A stretch of DNA of 41,358 nucleotides from Haemophilus massiliensis. Its GTDB lineage: Bacteria > Pseudomonadota > Gammaproteobacteria > Enterobacterales > Pasteurellaceae. The DNA is taken from assembly GCA_000752995.2 (NCBI GenBank), contig LM994635.1:523873-565230 (forward strand), in the 5' to 3' direction. Shown here piece after piece: positions 27,285 to 38,151 of the stretch. Each line of letters opens with the position of its first letter. Position 1 is the first letter of the stretch. Made by a program: the position numbers and the translations under genes. Under the pieces are notes generated by a model. It had not been told where the DNA came from. It was given only the letters and a program-made list of their open reading frames with translations, and searched no databases.

Positions 27285-27749
27285 TTATTCGGGATACTTA
27301 ATTTCCCGTAGATCTCCGGCATTTTCGCCGTCCCATTCAAGACAAGCCATCGTTGCAGGATAAAAGCTGACTCGGCTTTTTGGACACAACTGCGCCACAA
27401 TTTCTCCCACCAGCGGTAAATGGGAAACCAGTAATACAGATCGGCTTCCTGCACGAGCGAGAACAGCAAGATAATCAGCCACGGTTGTCGCATCACCATA
27501 AGGCGTAATACCTTCCCAAATTTCCTGTTTTGTTGTTAACCGCCGCGCAAAGGCTAAATCAAGCTGCGCCAGCGTTTCCAGCGCACGCACATAAGGGCTG
27601 ACCAACACATTATCCGGCTCAGACAACACCGATTTTAGCCACTGCCCCTGCGCATTCGCTTGCGCTTTTCCTCTTGCGGTTAAACGGCGCGCCTGATCGG
27701 ATTTTGCTACCGTTTCAGCTTCACCATGACGCATCACAATTATTTTCAT
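27285..27749 (-). CDS. sixA: Phosphohistidine phosphatase SixA
   Basis: Histidine-phosphatase-superfamily enzyme that removes phosphate from phosphohistidine, known for HPt domains and nitrogen-PTS NPr in E. coli. The catalytic RHGEA (His8) is at the N-terminus, followed by LTARGKAQANAQGQWL, VSPYVRALETLAQL and VSHLPLVGEIV with the second His. 154 residues. It is convergent with dolP and separate from glmM. Confidence 0.93.
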   Translation of the reverse strand: MKIIVMRHGEAETVAKSDQARRLTARGKAQANAQGQWLKSVLSEPDNVLVSPYVRALETLAQLDLAFARRLTTKQEIWEGITPYGDATTVADYLAVLARAGSRSVLLVSHLPLVGEIVAQLCPKSRVSFYPATMACLEWDGENAGDLREIKYPE

Positions 27750-27835
27750 TAATTCTTTTCTCCGCGCATCAATCCCTGCGCTTATTATGTTGAATCCTTA
27801 TAGAAAGGCAAATAATCACAACCTCAAAATATAAT

Positions 27836-27857
27836 GGGCGGATATCAAATACCGCCC
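27836..27857 (-). terminator. Hairpin downstream of glmM, probable terminator
   Basis: GGGCGG / CCGCCC with a 10-base loop. The tail on the minus strand is only T-rich (ATTATATTTT), so termination may be partial, with sixA reached by readthrough. Confidence 0.5.
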
Positions 27858-27916
27858 GTATATATCATCTTACTTAACAAACAGAAACTCTGCTTTTAAA
27901 TTCCGAAAATGGCGTA

Positions 27917-29251
27917 TTAATTTGCGCGTACCGCCTCAGCGATATTTTCCGCGCATTGCTGCGCCAGTTCACCATCTTCGCATTCCACCATAACCCGAAT
28001 CAACGGTTCGGTACCAGATTTACGCAGCAAAATGCGTCCTTTGCCCGCCAAACGTTTTTCCATTTCAGCGGCAACGGCTTTTACCGCCGCACTTTCCAAC
28101 GGATTATCGCCACCGGCAAAACGTACATTAATCAACACTTGCGGAAATAATTTCACCGCACTTGCTAGCTCATTTAAGGATAACCGATGCTGTACCATAG
28201 CACCGAGCACGGCTAAGGAGGCAATAATACCGTCGCCGGTGGTGTTTTTATCCGCAATGATAATATGACCTGAATTTTCACCGCCCAGCGTCCAGCCTTT
28301 TTCCTGCATTTTTTCCAGCACATAACGATCACCGACATTGGCACGGAGAAACGGAATTGCCAGTTGTTTCAGGGCAAGCTCAAGACTCATATTACTCATC
28401 AGCGTACCGACCACGCCGCCTTTCAGGTTGCCGGCGCGTAGCGCTTCACGCGCGATAATAAATAATGCCTGATCACCATCCACTTTATTACCCAGATGAT
28501 CCACCATGATCAAACGATCGCCATCGCCGTCGTAAGCCAGCCCGACATCCGCTTTGACTTCTCGCACTTTATCCTGTAATGCTTTAATATCTGTGGCGCC
28601 GCATTTCTCATTGATATTCACGCCGTTCGGATCAGTGCCGATTTCAATCACTTCGGCACCCAACTCACGCATTACATTCGGTGCAATATGGTAGGTCGCC
28701 CCATTCGCACAGTCCACTACGATTTTATAATTTTCCAAACTTAAATGCGCAGGGAAAGTACTTTTACAGAATTCGATATAACGCCCTGTAGCATCCTTAA
28801 TCCGGCTTGCCCGTCCCAATTCGGCAGATTCCACGCAATCCATCGGTTGTTCCAACATCGCCTCAATGGCTTCTTCCACATCATCAGGCAGTTTCGTCCC
28901 CTGTGTTGAGAAAAACTTAATGCCGTTATCATAGTAAGGATTATGTGAAGCGGAAATTACGATCCCGGCTTCAGCCCGGAAGGTGCGGGTCAAATAGGCA
29001 ATCGCCGGCGTAGGCATCGGGCCGGTAAAAGCGGCTGACAGTCCGGCGGCGGCCAGCCCCGCTTCCAGTGCGGATTCCAGCATATAGCCAGAAATACGCG
29101 TATCTTTACCAATCAACACGGTGCGGGACCCCTGTGTCGCCAACACTTTGCCCGCTGCCCAGCCTAATTTTAAAACGAAATCGGGCGTAATCGGCGACGT
29201 GCCCACCTTGCCGCGAACACCGTCGGTGCCGAAATATTTACGTTCTGCCAT
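27917..29251 (-). CDS. glmM: Phosphoglucosamine mutase
   Basis: Interconverts glucosamine-6-phosphate and glucosamine-1-phosphate for UDP-GlcNAc synthesis. Four-domain phosphohexomutase of 444 residues: [11 protein letters not shown] at the start, active-site Ser102 in [19 protein letters not shown], the metal loop [16 protein letters not shown] for sugar specificity, and [14 protein letters not shown] for phosphate binding. GAGGAATTAAAT-ATG marks the start. It lies 49 bases behind folP and is probably cotranscribed with it. Confidence 0.97.
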   Translation of the reverse strand: MAERKYFGTDGVRGKVGTSPITPDFVLKLGWAAGKVLATQGSRTVLIGKDTRISGYMLESALEAGLAAAGLSAAFTGPMPTPAIAYLTRTFRAEAGIVISASHNPYYDNGIKFFSTQGTKLPDDVEEAIEAMLEQPMDCVESAELGRASRIKDATGRYIEFCKSTFPAHLSLENYKIVVDCANGATYHIAPNVMRELGAEVIEIGTDPNGVNINEKCGATDIKALQDKVREVKADVGLAYDGDGDRLIMVDHLGNKVDGDQALFIIAREALRAGNLKGGVVGTLMSNMSLELALKQLAIPFLRANVGDRYVLEKMQEKGWTLGGENSGHIIIADKNTTGDGIIASLAVLGAMVQHRLSLNELASAVKLFPQVLINVRFAGGDNPLESAAVKAVAAEMEKRLAGKGRILLRKSGTEPLIRVMVECEDGELAQQCAENIAEAVRAN

Positions 29252-29300
29252 ATTTAATTCCTCATTATTGAATGATATCCGAGCGTATCCAATACGCTCA

Positions 29301-30125
29301 TTATGCCTGTATTGTCGCCTGCCAGATTTTTAACGCATCAGCGGTTTCCGCCACATCATGCACCCGCACAATGCGCGCACCGTTCATCACTGCAATCAGC
29401 GCACCGGCAGCGCTGCCGACTGCGCGTTGTTCCACCGATTTATCCAGCACCGCACCAATCATTGATTTGCGCGAAAGTCCCGCCAGCAAAGGATAAGACT
29501 CACAGAATACGGCCAACTGCCGCAACAATTGATAATTGTGGTGGACAGTTTTTCCGAAACCAAAACCTGGATCCCAGATAATATTTTCCTTTTTCATACC
29601 CGCCTGCAAACAAAGTGCGGTGCGTTTTTGCAAAAATTCCAGCACGTCCTCCACCACATTGTCATAATGCGGATTTTCCTGCATGGTTCTCGGCTGCCCC
29701 TGCATGTGCATAATGCAGGTAGGCAAGTTCAGTTTAACCGCTGTTTCCAGCGCATGCGGTTCGCTTAAGGCACGGATATCATTAATTATATCCATACCAG
29801 CCTTGGCACTTTCTGCCATGACCTGCGCTTTAGAGGTATCCACCGAGATCCAGCAATCAAAACGCCGGCGAACGGCCTCCACTAACGGCACCACACGTTC
29901 CAGCTCTTCTGCAATACTGACTTCATCGGCGTTCGGACGGGTGGATTCGCCACCAATATCAATGATAGACGCTCCTTGCGCCAACATGGTTTCCACTCGT
30001 TGCAAGGCGCGGTCTAAAGTAAAAAATTTACCGCTGTCGGAAAAAGAATCGGGTGTGAAATTTAGAATCCCCATAATTTGGGGAACATCAAGATCTAAAA
30101 CTTTGTTATTGGCTTGTAACTTCAT
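29301..30125 (-). CDS. folP: Dihydropteroate synthase
   Basis: Joins p-aminobenzoate to dihydropterin pyrophosphate in folate synthesis and is the sulfonamide target. TIM barrel of 274 residues: [36 protein letters not shown], then [18 protein letters not shown] and GLSRKSMIG. It follows ftsH in the order rlmE-ftsH-folP-glmM. Here, however, a strong terminator closes ftsH and a TATAAT element lies 80 bases upstream, so folP-glmM probably has its own promoter. An uptake signal (30144) lies in the leader. Confidence 0.96.
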   Translation of the reverse strand: MKLQANNKVLDLDVPQIMGILNFTPDSFSDSGKFFTLDRALQRVETMLAQGASIIDIGGESTRPNADEVSIAEELERVVPLVEAVRRRFDCWISVDTSKAQVMAESAKAGMDIINDIRALSEPHALETAVKLNLPTCIMHMQGQPRTMQENPHYDNVVEDVLEFLQKRTALCLQAGMKKENIIWDPGFGFGKTVHHNYQLLRQLAVFCESYPLLAGLSRKSMIGAVLDKSVEQRAVGSAAGALIAVMNGARIVRVHDVAETADALKIWQATIQA

Positions 30126-30205
30126 ACTGACTTTATTTGCTAAAAGTGCGGTCGGAAAACGCGCAGTTTTTAAAAGCGGGCTTCTCTGAATAAAAATGTA
30201 GCTTA

Positions 30206-30211
30206 ATTATA
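30206..30211 (-). promoter_or_regulatory. Candidate -10 element (TATAAT) for folP-glmM
   Basis: A perfect TATAAT on the minus strand, 80 bases before the folP ATG and downstream of the ftsH terminator. No convincing -35 is present at 17 bases; the upstream tract is T-rich. Confidence 0.4.
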
Positions 30212-30284
30212 GCGGAATATCACACATAATAAAAAAATCTTTTTTGCTTTCACCTCAACAATCTTGTTTATTTATCAAGACAAA

Positions 30285-30309
30285 CAAAAAGGACATCCGA
30301 AGATGTCCT
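30285..30309 (-). terminator. Terminator after ftsH
   Basis: AGGACATC-TTCG-GATGTCCT on the minus strand, an 8-bp stem with a stable UUCG tetraloop, then TTTTTG, 7 bases past the ftsH stop. Confidence 0.9.
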
Positions 30310-30315
30310 AAAGGG

Positions 30316-32244
30316 TTATTCGTTATCGGATTTCTCCGCATTTTCCACCGCACTTTCGTCCGCTTTATCCGAATTATCCGCTCTCGTTTCAGCATGTTGT
30401 GCCGCTTGTTTGGATACACCGGCATCATCCCAGCCGCTTGGCGGAGTAACCGGTTCACGGTTCATCAGCTGTTTAATCTGAACTTCTTCAATGGTCTCAT
30501 ATTTCACCAACGCATCTTTCATAGCGTGTAAAATATCCATGTTTTCCGTAAGTAAGCGTCTTGCCCGTTCGTAGTTTCTCGCTACAATGGCACGGACTTC
30601 TTCATCAATAACATGGGCGGTTTCATCCGACATATGCTGCGCTTTTGCCATTGAGCGACCGAGGAACACCTCACCGTCATCTTCGGTATAAAGAATCGGT
30701 CCCAGTTTTTCCGAAAATCCCCATTGAGTAACCATATTACGCGCAATATTCGTCGCCACTTTAATATCATTGGAAGCGCCGGTGGAAATATTTTCTTCGC
30801 CGTAAATCAAATCTTCCGCCAGACGACCGGCGTATAAGGTGGACAACTTGCTTTCCAATTGCTTCTGGCTGATGCTGACCTGATCGCCTTCCGGCAAAAA
30901 GAAAGTCACCCCTAAAGCGCGTCCGCGCGGGATAATGGTGACCTTATGCACCGGATCATGCTCCGGCACCAGATAACCGACAATGGCATGCCCAGCCTCG
31001 TGATAAGCGGTGGATTCCTTCTGTTTCTCGGTCATAATCATGGTGCGGCGTTCCGGTCCCATGTTGATCTTATCTTTCGCTTTCTCGAATTCCTGCATGG
31101 TTACCACCCGTTTATTGGTACGTGCAGCAAACAAAGCGGCCTCATTGACCAGATTCGCCAGATCCGCACCGGAATAGCCCGGCGTACCGCGCGCTAGCGT
31201 CATCGCATCCACATCCGGTGCGACCGGCACTTTGCGCATGTGTACTTTTAAGATATGTTCACGACCGCGCACATCCGGCAAGCCGACGACGACCTGACGG
31301 TCAAAACGTCCCGGACGGGTTAGCGCCGGATCCAGCACATCCGGACGGTTGGTTGCGGCAATCACGATAACGCCTTCATTACCTTCAAAACCGTCCATCT
31401 CCACCAGCATTTGGTTCAGTGTTTGTTCACGTTCATCATGTCCGCCACCAAGTCCGGCGCCGCGCTGACGACCGACGGCATCGATTTCGTCAATAAAAAT
31501 CAGACAAGGAGCGTTTTTCTTCGCCTGTTCGAACATATCGCGCACACGGGATGCGCCAACCCCGACGAACATTTCCACGAAATCAGATCCCGAAATCGTA
31601 AAGAAAGGCACTTTCGCTTCCCCGGCAATGGCTTTTGCCAGCAAAGTTTTACCGGTTCCCGGCGGGCCGACCATTAAAATCCCTTTCGGAATTTTGCCGC
31701 CGAGTTTCTGGAATTTACCCGGATCGCGCAGAAAATCGACGATTTCGCCCACTTCTTCTTTTGCTTCGTCACAGCCGGCGACATCGGCAAAAGTGGTTTT
31801 AATCTGCTCTTTGGTCAGCATTTTGGCACGGCTTTTACCGAAGCTCATAGCTTTGCCGCCGCCCCCTTGCATCTGGCGCATAAAGAAAAACCAAACGCCG
31901 ATCAATAACAGCATCGGGAACCAAGAAATCAGAATCTGAGATAAAAAACCGCGTTTTTCCGGCGGTGTGCCTTCCACTTTAATTTTTTTATTTAATAAAT
32001 CATTCAATAATTTATCATCATAAATCGGCATCACGGTTGAATATTTTGTTCCGTCGGCCTTGGTGACAGCCAGTTCACTGTCTTCAAAACGCACCTGACG
32101 CACTTGATCATTGCCGACATCCGTAATAAACGTCGTATAATCGGTTAAACTGCCATTGGCATTCCCGTTAAATCCCTGATACGCCGTCATCATCACAACG
32201 GCAACCACAATCCACAGGACCAGATTTTTTACCATATCGTTCAA
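30316..32244 (-). CDS. ftsH: FtsH, membrane-bound ATP-dependent zinc metalloprotease
   Basis: Hexameric inner-membrane AAA+ protease that degrades LpxC and misassembled membrane proteins. Two membrane segments (about 7-25 and 105-124) flank a periplasmic domain. The AAA domain has [21 protein letters not shown] and [19 protein letters not shown]. The protease has HEAGH near residue 420, and the tail is charged. In frame, TTG-AAC-GAT-ATG opens the gene. GAGG lies 7 bases before the TTG but 16 before the ATG, so the TTG start (642 residues) is preferred; the ATG would give 639. It follows rlmE by 84 bases and has its own terminator. Confidence 0.97.
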   Translation of the reverse strand: MNDMVKNLVLWIVVAVVMMTAYQGFNGNANGSLTDYTTFITDVGNDQVRQVRFEDSELAVTKADGTKYSTVMPIYDDKLLNDLLNKKIKVEGTPPEKRGFLSQILISWFPMLLLIGVWFFFMRQMQGGGGKAMSFGKSRAKMLTKEQIKTTFADVAGCDEAKEEVGEIVDFLRDPGKFQKLGGKIPKGILMVGPPGTGKTLLAKAIAGEAKVPFFTISGSDFVEMFVGVGASRVRDMFEQAKKNAPCLIFIDEIDAVGRQRGAGLGGGHDEREQTLNQMLVEMDGFEGNEGVIVIAATNRPDVLDPALTRPGRFDRQVVVGLPDVRGREHILKVHMRKVPVAPDVDAMTLARGTPGYSGADLANLVNEAALFAARTNKRVVTMQEFEKAKDKINMGPERRTMIMTEKQKESTAYHEAGHAIVGYLVPEHDPVHKVTIIPRGRALGVTFFLPEGDQVSISQKQLESKLSTLYAGRLAEDLIYGEENISTGASNDIKVATNIARNMVTQWGFSEKLGPILYTEDDGEVFLGRSMAKAQHMSDETAHVIDEEVRAIVARNYERARRLLTENMDILHAMKDALVKYETIEEVQIKQLMNREPVTPPSGWDDAGVSKQAAQHAETRADNSDKADESAVENAEKSDNE

Positions 32245-32328
32245 GGTTTGACCTCGTTTATTTTTGAGTTAATAAATTGTTACAAGCTTACTACATCCAC
32301 CGCCGAATTTGAAGTTCTCAAATCATCG

Positions 32329-32958
32329 CTAATATTTGTAACCCGTTGCAACGATATATACCTCACGGGAACGCCCGCGAGACGCTTCAGGCTTGCGGAC
32401 CTTCACGACACTAAACAGAGAACGGATCTCTTTTAAGTAATCGTCAAAGCCTTCGCCTTGGAACACCTTCACCACAAAACCGCCTTTAGGCGCCAGCACC
32501 TGTTTACACATATCCAGCGCCAGCTCCACCAAATACATGGCTCGCGGAATATCCACCGACGGCATGCCGCTGAAATTAGGCGCCATATCGGACATCACGA
32601 CATCCACTTTCGCTGCGCCTACGCGTTCCAGCAACGCATTGAGCACATTTTCGTCACGAAAATCGCCCTGTAGAAAATCAACGCCGACCATCGGATCCAT
32701 TTCCAAAATATCACAGGCAATCACCCGCCCGTTCGACCCAATCTGACTGACCGCATACTGCGACCAGCCGCCGGGTGCCGCGCCGAGATCCACCACGGTC
32801 ATGCCCGGTTTAAATAGCCGATCGGTTTGTTGAATTTCATCCAACTTAAAATAAGCGCGCGAACGTAATTTTTGTTTATGCGCTTTTTGGACAAACGGAT
32901 CCTTAAAATGTTCATTTAGCCAGCGAGTCGAACTCGCCGAACGTTTTTTCTTTCCCAT
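32329..32958 (-). CDS. rlmE: 23S rRNA Um2552 2'-O-methyltransferase (FtsJ/RrmJ)
   Basis: Heat-shock methyltransferase acting on U2552 of the 50S A loop. The 209 residues show [18 protein letters not shown], the SAM site [25 protein letters not shown] with the catalytic Asp, and [15 protein letters not shown] with the catalytic Lys. It is upstream of ftsH in the conserved order and divergent from yhbY. Confidence 0.96.
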   Translation of the reverse strand: MGKKKRSASSTRWLNEHFKDPFVQKAHKQKLRSRAYFKLDEIQQTDRLFKPGMTVVDLGAAPGGWSQYAVSQIGSNGRVIACDILEMDPMVGVDFLQGDFRDENVLNALLERVGAAKVDVVMSDMAPNFSGMPSVDIPRAMYLVELALDMCKQVLAPKGGFVVKVFQGEGFDDYLKEIRSLFSVVKVRKPEASRGRSREVYIVATGYKY

Positions 32959-33081
32959 AAATCATTCAAATGTTGTGGTAGTTTTCTCAATATAAGGTTA
33001 AAATTCCCCGGTTCAAGTAGTCGATTGTGATATTTTTATCAAAAATCGACCGCACTTTTTTATTCATCGGGATCATTATTA

Positions 33082-33378
33082 ATGACATTATCAACCAAAC
33101 AGAAACAATTCTTAAAAGGTCTGGCACATCACTTAAATCCGGTGGTGATGCTGGGAGGCAACGGACTAACCGAGGGCGTACTTGCCGAAATCGACAACGC
33201 GCTCAATCATCATGAACTGATTAAAGTGAAAATCGCCGGTGCGGATCGCGCAACCAAACAATTAATCATTGATGCAATTATCCGTGAAACACAGGCTCTT
33301 ACGGTACAGATAATCGGCCATATCCTCGTGCTTTACCGCCCGAGTGAAGAGGCAAAAATTCAGCTGCCGCGTAAATAA
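33082..33378 (+). CDS. yhbY: YhbY, CRM-domain ribosome assembly protein
   Basis: Small RNA-binding protein linked to 50S assembly. All 98 residues form one CRM fold: LSTKQKQFLKGLAHHLNPVV, the GGNGLTEGV loop, HHELIKVKI, and LVLYRPSEEAKIQLPR at the end, almost colinear with E. coli YhbY. It is divergent from rlmE, as in E. coli, with an uptake signal (33049) in the gap. Confidence 0.94.
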   Translation: MTLSTKQKQFLKGLAHHLNPVVMLGGNGLTEGVLAEIDNALNHHELIKVKIAGADRATKQLIIDAIIRETQALTVQIIGHILVLYRPSEEAKIQLPRK

Positions 33379-33388
33379 TCACTCAGAC

Positions 33389-33412
33389 GGACGCGAAACA
33401 TCGCGTCCTTTC
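33389..33412 (+). terminator. Terminator after yhbY
   Basis: GGACGCG / CGCGTCC with a 6-base loop, then TTTCTTTATTT. It lies between convergent yhbY and greA. Confidence 0.8.
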
Positions 33413-33432
33413 TTTATTTCTTGACGACCGAC

Positions 33433-33909
33433 TTATTTATATTCAACCGCAATAATGTCGAACTCCACCGTTCCGCCGGGTGTACTGATTGTTACTGTAT
33501 CATCGAGTTCTTTGCCGATCAAACCGCGCGCAATCGGCGAATTGACGGAAATTAATCCCTCTTTGATATTGGCTTCGTCATCGCCGACAATGCGGTAGGT
33601 CACCTCTTCTTCCGTATCGGTATTCACCAGCACTACGGTCGCGCCGAAAATGACTTTGCCGTTATTGGGAATCTTAGTCACATCAATAATCTGACCATTG
33701 GATAATTTTCCCTCAATTTCCTGAATTCGGCCTTCGCAGAATCCCTGCTGCTCACGGGCGGCATGATATTCCGCATTTTCTTTTAAATCCCCGTGCTCAC
33801 GCGCCTCCGCAATGGCTTTAATAATTTCAGGGCGGCGTACATTCTTAAGAAAATCAAGTTCTTGTCTTAATTGCTCCGCACCACGTACGGTCATAGGAAT
33901 CTGTTGCAT
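33433..33909 (-). CDS. greA: Transcription elongation factor GreA
   Basis: Inserts a coiled coil into the RNA polymerase secondary channel and stimulates cleavage of backtracked RNA. The 158 residues have the N-terminal coiled coil with the acidic tip ([20 protein letters not shown]) and the FKBP-like C-terminal domain ([26 protein letters not shown]). I chose ATG 33907-33909 because it gives the family length. An in-frame TTG three codons upstream is nearer the AAGGA ribosome site and cannot be excluded. Confidence 0.95.
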   Translation of the reverse strand: MQQIPMTVRGAEQLRQELDFLKNVRRPEIIKAIAEAREHGDLKENAEYHAAREQQGFCEGRIQEIEGKLSNGQIIDVTKIPNNGKVIFGATVVLVNTDTEEEVTYRIVGDDEANIKEGLISVNSPIARGLIGKELDDTVTISTPGGTVEFDIIAVEYK

Positions 33910-34076
33910 AACTTTCAAGCTATCCTTTTTTAAGTAAAAACAAAACTACGGCAGAATACGTCATCCTGTCGTAGTTAATAAAATATCACGATAAACGAGA
34001 AATCGTTTTACTCTCGCTGATTGAGGTACTATTATTGTTCGTCTGAAAAAAAATAGCAACCGAAACACGGCCGTTT

Positions 34077-35528
34077 ATGTACAAATTATCAAGATTTTCA
34101 CCCCAATTAAAACTTGGGCTTTTATCATTAAGTATCGCATTTTCAACTGCTGCTATCGCCACAGTGGACGTCGCACCAATCACCACCTATTTGCCCCAAG
34201 GCACCAGTCTGGGCTTTGTGGCAAAAAACTTAAAACAGGAACAACTGACCGCCGCGTACAACCCGCACACATTTATGTTGCCAGCCAGCACGCAAAAGGT
34301 ATTTACTGCCCTTGCCGCCAAATTAACGCTGGGAGATGATTTTCGCTTTGAAACCGCCTTGCTGACCAATGGCAAAGTAGAAAACGGGCAATTAAACGGC
34401 GATCTTATCGCCAGATTTAGCGGTGATCCCGATTTAACCAGCGGACAGCTGTATAATCTGTTGGGAGAACTGAAAAAACAGGGTATCAATCACATTGCCG
34501 GTAATCTGATTCTGGACACCTCGATTTTTGTCGGTCATGACCGCGGCTTAGGCTGGATCTGGAACGATCTGACCATGTGTTTTAATTCGCCGCCCGCCGC
34601 CGTAAATATTGATAACAATTGTTTTTATGTGGAACTGGATGCCAATCAGCCTGCTGGTGAATTAGTCAAATTTAACGTACCGGCTCAATTCCCGATTCAG
34701 GTATTCGGACAGGTGCGTGTCGCCACAAGAGAAGAAGCCCCCTATTGCCAGCTTGACGCCGTAGTGCACGACAATAACCGCTATCAAATCAAAGGCTGTC
34801 TGACCCGTCAAAGCAAGCCTTTCGGACTGAGCTTTTCCGTACAGGATCCCGATGCCTACGCCGCCGCGACTATCCAGCGCCAGTTAAAACGTCTGGGTAT
34901 TGCCTTTAATGGTAGCGTACAGCAGCCCTATCAGCCGCAGCAAGGCATGCTGCTAGCGCAACATTTATCGAAACCGTTGCCGGATCTGCTGAAAAAAATG
35001 ATGAAAAAATCTGACAACCAGATTGCCGATGCGCTGTTCCGCACCATCGCCTATCATCATTACAAACGCCCGGCCTCTTTCCAACTTGCTTCGCTGGCAA
35101 TGCGGCAGATTTTACAATCCAAAGCTGGAGTGAAATTCGGCAACAGCATTATTGCCGACGGTTCAGGCTTATCCCGCCACAATTTAATCGCCCCGCAAGC
35201 CATGTTGCAAGCATTGGAATATATCGCCCGAAACGAAGATCAGCTACATCTGCTGGAAACCTTTCCAATCGCCGGTGTGGACGGTACGCTGAGCGGACGC
35301 GGTTCCATGATTAACGCACCGCTGGTAAAAAACATCACGGCAAAAACCGGCGCTTTAAAAGGGGTTTACAATCTCGCCGGCTTTATGACTAACGCTCGCG
35401 GCGAACGGGTGGCGTTCGTGCAGTTTATCAACGGATATTCCACCGGTAGCGATTTGGAAAGTAAAACCAAACGTGCGCCGTTAGTTCAGTTTGAAAGCAC
35501 TCTTTATAACGATATTTATAAGGACTGA
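34077..35528 (+). CDS. dacB: PBP4, D-alanyl-D-alanine carboxypeptidase/endopeptidase
   Basis: Class C low-molecular-weight penicillin-binding protein that trims and cleaves peptidoglycan crosslinks in the periplasm. The signal peptide covers residues 1 to about 28. The three active-site motifs are SxxK (STQK, Ser71/Lys74), SDN near residue 312, and KTG near residue 423. The large inserted domains expected of class C lie between the first two. 483 residues. There is no strong ribosome site before ATG 34077, so the exact start is less certain. It is divergent from greA and ends at an uptake-signal terminator. Confidence 0.95.
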   Translation: MYKLSRFSPQLKLGLLSLSIAFSTAAIATVDVAPITTYLPQGTSLGFVAKNLKQEQLTAAYNPHTFMLPASTQKVFTALAAKLTLGDDFRFETALLTNGKVENGQLNGDLIARFSGDPDLTSGQLYNLLGELKKQGINHIAGNLILDTSIFVGHDRGLGWIWNDLTMCFNSPPAAVNIDNNCFYVELDANQPAGELVKFNVPAQFPIQVFGQVRVATREEAPYCQLDAVVHDNNRYQIKGCLTRQSKPFGLSFSVQDPDAYAAATIQRQLKRLGIAFNGSVQQPYQPQQGMLLAQHLSKPLPDLLKKMMKKSDNQIADALFRTIAYHHYKRPASFQLASLAMRQILQSKAGVKFGNSIIADGSGLSRHNLIAPQAMLQALEYIARNEDQLHLLETFPIAGVDGTLSGRGSMINAPLVKNITAKTGALKGVYNLAGFMTNARGERVAFVQFINGYSTGSDLESKTKRAPLVQFESTLYNDIYKD

Positions 35529-35584
35529 ACATTCGTCAAGGCAATTTCGTTGCGGTGCGAGCTTATCGCTCATTTTAAGTGTTC

Positions 35585-35626
35585 AAGTGCGGTCAAAATT
35601 CACAGAAAAAATCGACCGCACTTTTT
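35585..35626 (+). terminator. Uptake-signal pair terminator after dacB
   Basis: AAGTGCGGTC (35585-35594) / GACCGCACTT (35614-35623), then TTT. A perfect 10-bp stem with a 19-base loop, 57 bases past the stop. Confidence 0.75.
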
Positions 35627-35774
35627 ATGATCTTAATCAAAAAGCACAAACTTTAATCACATCATATAATTTATTCAGTCAGATTTTTCATTGATAAATT
35701 TTTTCTTATTTATAAGTAAGTTATTTACTGTCAAGAATCGCGCCCTAAATTTAGTGCTTGAACTTTCACAAACA

Positions 35775-35790
35775 ACACATTATCTTGTAG
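35775..35790 (+). promoter_or_regulatory. NrdR box 1
   Basis: ACACATTATCTTGTAG matches the NrdR box pattern (ACAC, AT-rich 8-mer, GTGT-like). It starts exactly 32 bases before the second box, three helical turns, the phasing known for NrdR box pairs. Confidence 0.7.
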
Positions 35791-35806
35791 CCTGAATTTT
35801 ACCTTA

Positions 35807-35822
35807 TACCTATATATTGTGT
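35807..35822 (+). promoter_or_regulatory. NrdR box 2
   Basis: TACCTATATATTGTGT, the better-conserved right half being TATATATTGTGT. It lies 34 bases before the nrdA ATG and overlaps a TATATA -10-like element, so NrdR binding would block the promoter. Confidence 0.7.
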
Positions 35823-35856
35823 TTTCAATATTAGAATAACAAGCCGGAAATCACTT

Positions 35857-38127
35857 ATGAATAAAGCGTTGATGGTCACTAAACGTGACGGAAAACTCGA
35901 ACCGATTAATTTAGACAAAATTCACCGTGTCATCACTTGGGCGACAGAAGGGCTGGATAATGTTTCCGTATCGCAGGTCGAACTGCGTTCACATATCCAG
36001 TTTTATGAAGGTATCCGCACCTCGGATATTCACGAAACAATCATTAAAGCCGCGGCGGATTTAATCAGCAAAGACGCGCCGGATTATCAATATCTCGCAG
36101 CTCGGCTGGCGGTGTTCCATTTGCGTAAAAAAGCTTACGGGCATTTTGACCCGCCGCGTTTATACGATCATGTCAAAAAACTGGTACGCATGAGCAAATA
36201 TGATGAAGCCCTGCTAACCGATTATTCCCGTGAAGAATGGGATGAAATGGACGGTTTTCTCGATCATTGGCGGGATATGACCTTTTCTTACGCCGCAGTA
36301 AAACAGTTGGAAGGTAAATATTTGGTGCAAAACCGAGTAACCGGCGAAATTTATGAATCGGCTCAATTTTTATATCTTTTGGTCGCAGCCAGTCTGTTTT
36401 CAAAATACCCGGCGGAAACCCGACTGACTTATGTACGCCGTTTTTATGACGCCACTTCCACCTTTAAAATTTCCTTACCGACACCGATTATGTCCGGCGT
36501 GCGAACACCGACTCGCCAATTCAGTTCTTGTGTGTTGATCGAATGCGGCGACAGTTTGGACTCCATTAACGCCACCGCCTCGGCGATTGTCAAATACGTT
36601 TCTCAACGTGCCGGAATCGGTATCAATGCTGGCGCAATCCGAGCCTTAGGCAGTCCAATCCGCGGCGGAGAAGCCTTTCATACCGGCTGTATTCCGTTCT
36701 ATAAATATTTCCAAACCGCGGTAAAATCCTGCTCGCAAGGCGGTGTGCGCGGCGGTGCGGCGACAGTTTACTACCCCCTCTGGCATCTAGAGGCGGAAAG
36801 TCTGCTGGTGCTGAAAAACAACCGTGGCGTGGAAGATAACCGCGTGCGCCATATGGATTACGGCGTACAACTGAATAAATTAATGTATCAACGCTTAATC
36901 AAAGGCGGGGAAATTACTTTGTTCAGCCCGTCCGATGTACCGGGATTGTATGAAGCATTTTTCGCTGATCAAGATAAATTTGAAGCGCTTTATCTCAAAT
37001 ACGAACAGGATCCGACTATTCGCAAACGGACTGTAAAAGCGGTCGAAATTTTCTCATTATTAATGCAAGAACGCGCTTCGACCGGGCGTATCTATATTCA
37101 GAACGTGGATCACTGCAACACCCACTCTCCGTTCGATCCCGCAGTGGCACCGGTGCGCCAGTCTAATTTATGTCTGGAAATTGCATTGCCGACCAAACCG
37201 CTGGCACATATTAATGATGAGGAAGGCGAAATCGCCCTGTGTACGTTATCCGCATTTAACTTAGGTGCAATCAATAACCTTGATGAACTGGAAGAACTGG
37301 CAGATCTGGCGGTGCGCGCCTTAGACGCTTTACTGGATTATCAGGATTATCCGGTTAAAGCGGCACAGCGTAGTTCGTTAGCGCGCCGTTCGCTGGGTAT
37401 CGGCGTCATCAATTATGCTTATTATCTGGCGAAAAATGGCGTGCGTTACTCCGACGGCAGCGCTAATGATCTGACCCACCGCACCTTCGAGGCAATTCAG
37501 TATTATCTGTTGAAAGCCTCCATGAATCTGGCAAAAGAAGCCGGCGCATGCGACTATTTCAATCAGACCACTTACGCCAAAGGTATTCTGCCGATCGATA
37601 GCTACAAAAAAGATATCGACAGCTTGACGCAGGAACCGTTGCATTACGATTGGGAAACCCTACGTAAAGACATTCAGGAATTCGGCTTACGCAACTCCAC
37701 GCTAACTGCCTTAATGCCGTCGGAAACTTCGTCCCAAATTTCCAATGCTACTAACGGCATTGAGCCACCGCGCGGTCATGTCAGTATCAAAGCGTCAAAA
37801 GACGGCATCTTAAAACAGGTCGTTCCGGACTATGAAAACCTAAGCGAAAACTACGAATTGCTATGGGATATTCCAAGCAACGACGGTTATCTGCATCTGG
37901 TCGGGATCATGCAGAAATTCGTGGATCAAGCCATTTCCGCCAATACCAACTATGACCCGAAACGCTTTGAAGACGGCAAGGTTCCAATGAAAGTACTACT
38001 GAAAGATCTTCTGACTGCTTATAAATATGGTTTAAAAACTCTGTACTACCAAAATACCCGCGATGGCGCTGAAGATGCCCAAGAAGACATGGACGACGGC
38101 TGTGCAGGCGGCGCTTGTAAGATTTAA
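35857..38127 (+). CDS. nrdA: Class Ia ribonucleotide reductase, alpha subunit
   Basis: Reduces ribonucleoside diphosphates with the radical supplied by NrdB. The 756 residues include the N-terminal ATP cone (LMVTKRDGKLEPINLDKIHR, about 5-95), RQFSSCVLIECGD with one of the redox Cys, RAGIGINAGAIRALGSPI, NLCLEIALPT with the radical Cys and Glu, LCTLSAFNLGAI with the other redox Cys, PSETSSQISNATNG, and the C-terminal shuttle pair CAGGACKI. It has GGAAATCACTT-ATG. nrdB, usually the next gene, is absent: a terminator lies 25 bases downstream and an rRNA operon follows on the other strand. Confidence 0.97.
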   Translation: MNKALMVTKRDGKLEPINLDKIHRVITWATEGLDNVSVSQVELRSHIQFYEGIRTSDIHETIIKAAADLISKDAPDYQYLAARLAVFHLRKKAYGHFDPPRLYDHVKKLVRMSKYDEALLTDYSREEWDEMDGFLDHWRDMTFSYAAVKQLEGKYLVQNRVTGEIYESAQFLYLLVAASLFSKYPAETRLTYVRRFYDATSTFKISLPTPIMSGVRTPTRQFSSCVLIECGDSLDSINATASAIVKYVSQRAGIGINAGAIRALGSPIRGGEAFHTGCIPFYKYFQTAVKSCSQGGVRGGAATVYYPLWHLEAESLLVLKNNRGVEDNRVRHMDYGVQLNKLMYQRLIKGGEITLFSPSDVPGLYEAFFADQDKFEALYLKYEQDPTIRKRTVKAVEIFSLLMQERASTGRIYIQNVDHCNTHSPFDPAVAPVRQSNLCLEIALPTKPLAHINDEEGEIALCTLSAFNLGAINNLDELEELADLAVRALDALLDYQDYPVKAAQRSSLARRSLGIGVINYAYYLAKNGVRYSDGSANDLTHRTFEAIQYYLLKASMNLAKEAGACDYFNQTTYAKGILPIDSYKKDIDSLTQEPLHYDWETLRKDIQEFGLRNSTLTALMPSETSSQISNATNGIEPPRGHVSIKASKDGILKQVVPDYENLSENYELLWDIPSNDGYLHLVGIMQKFVDQAISANTNYDPKRFEDGKVPMKVLLKDLLTAYKYGLKTLYYQNTRDGAEDAQEDMDDGCAGGACKI

Positions 38128-38151
38128 GTAATGCCGAATCAATAAAAAGTG

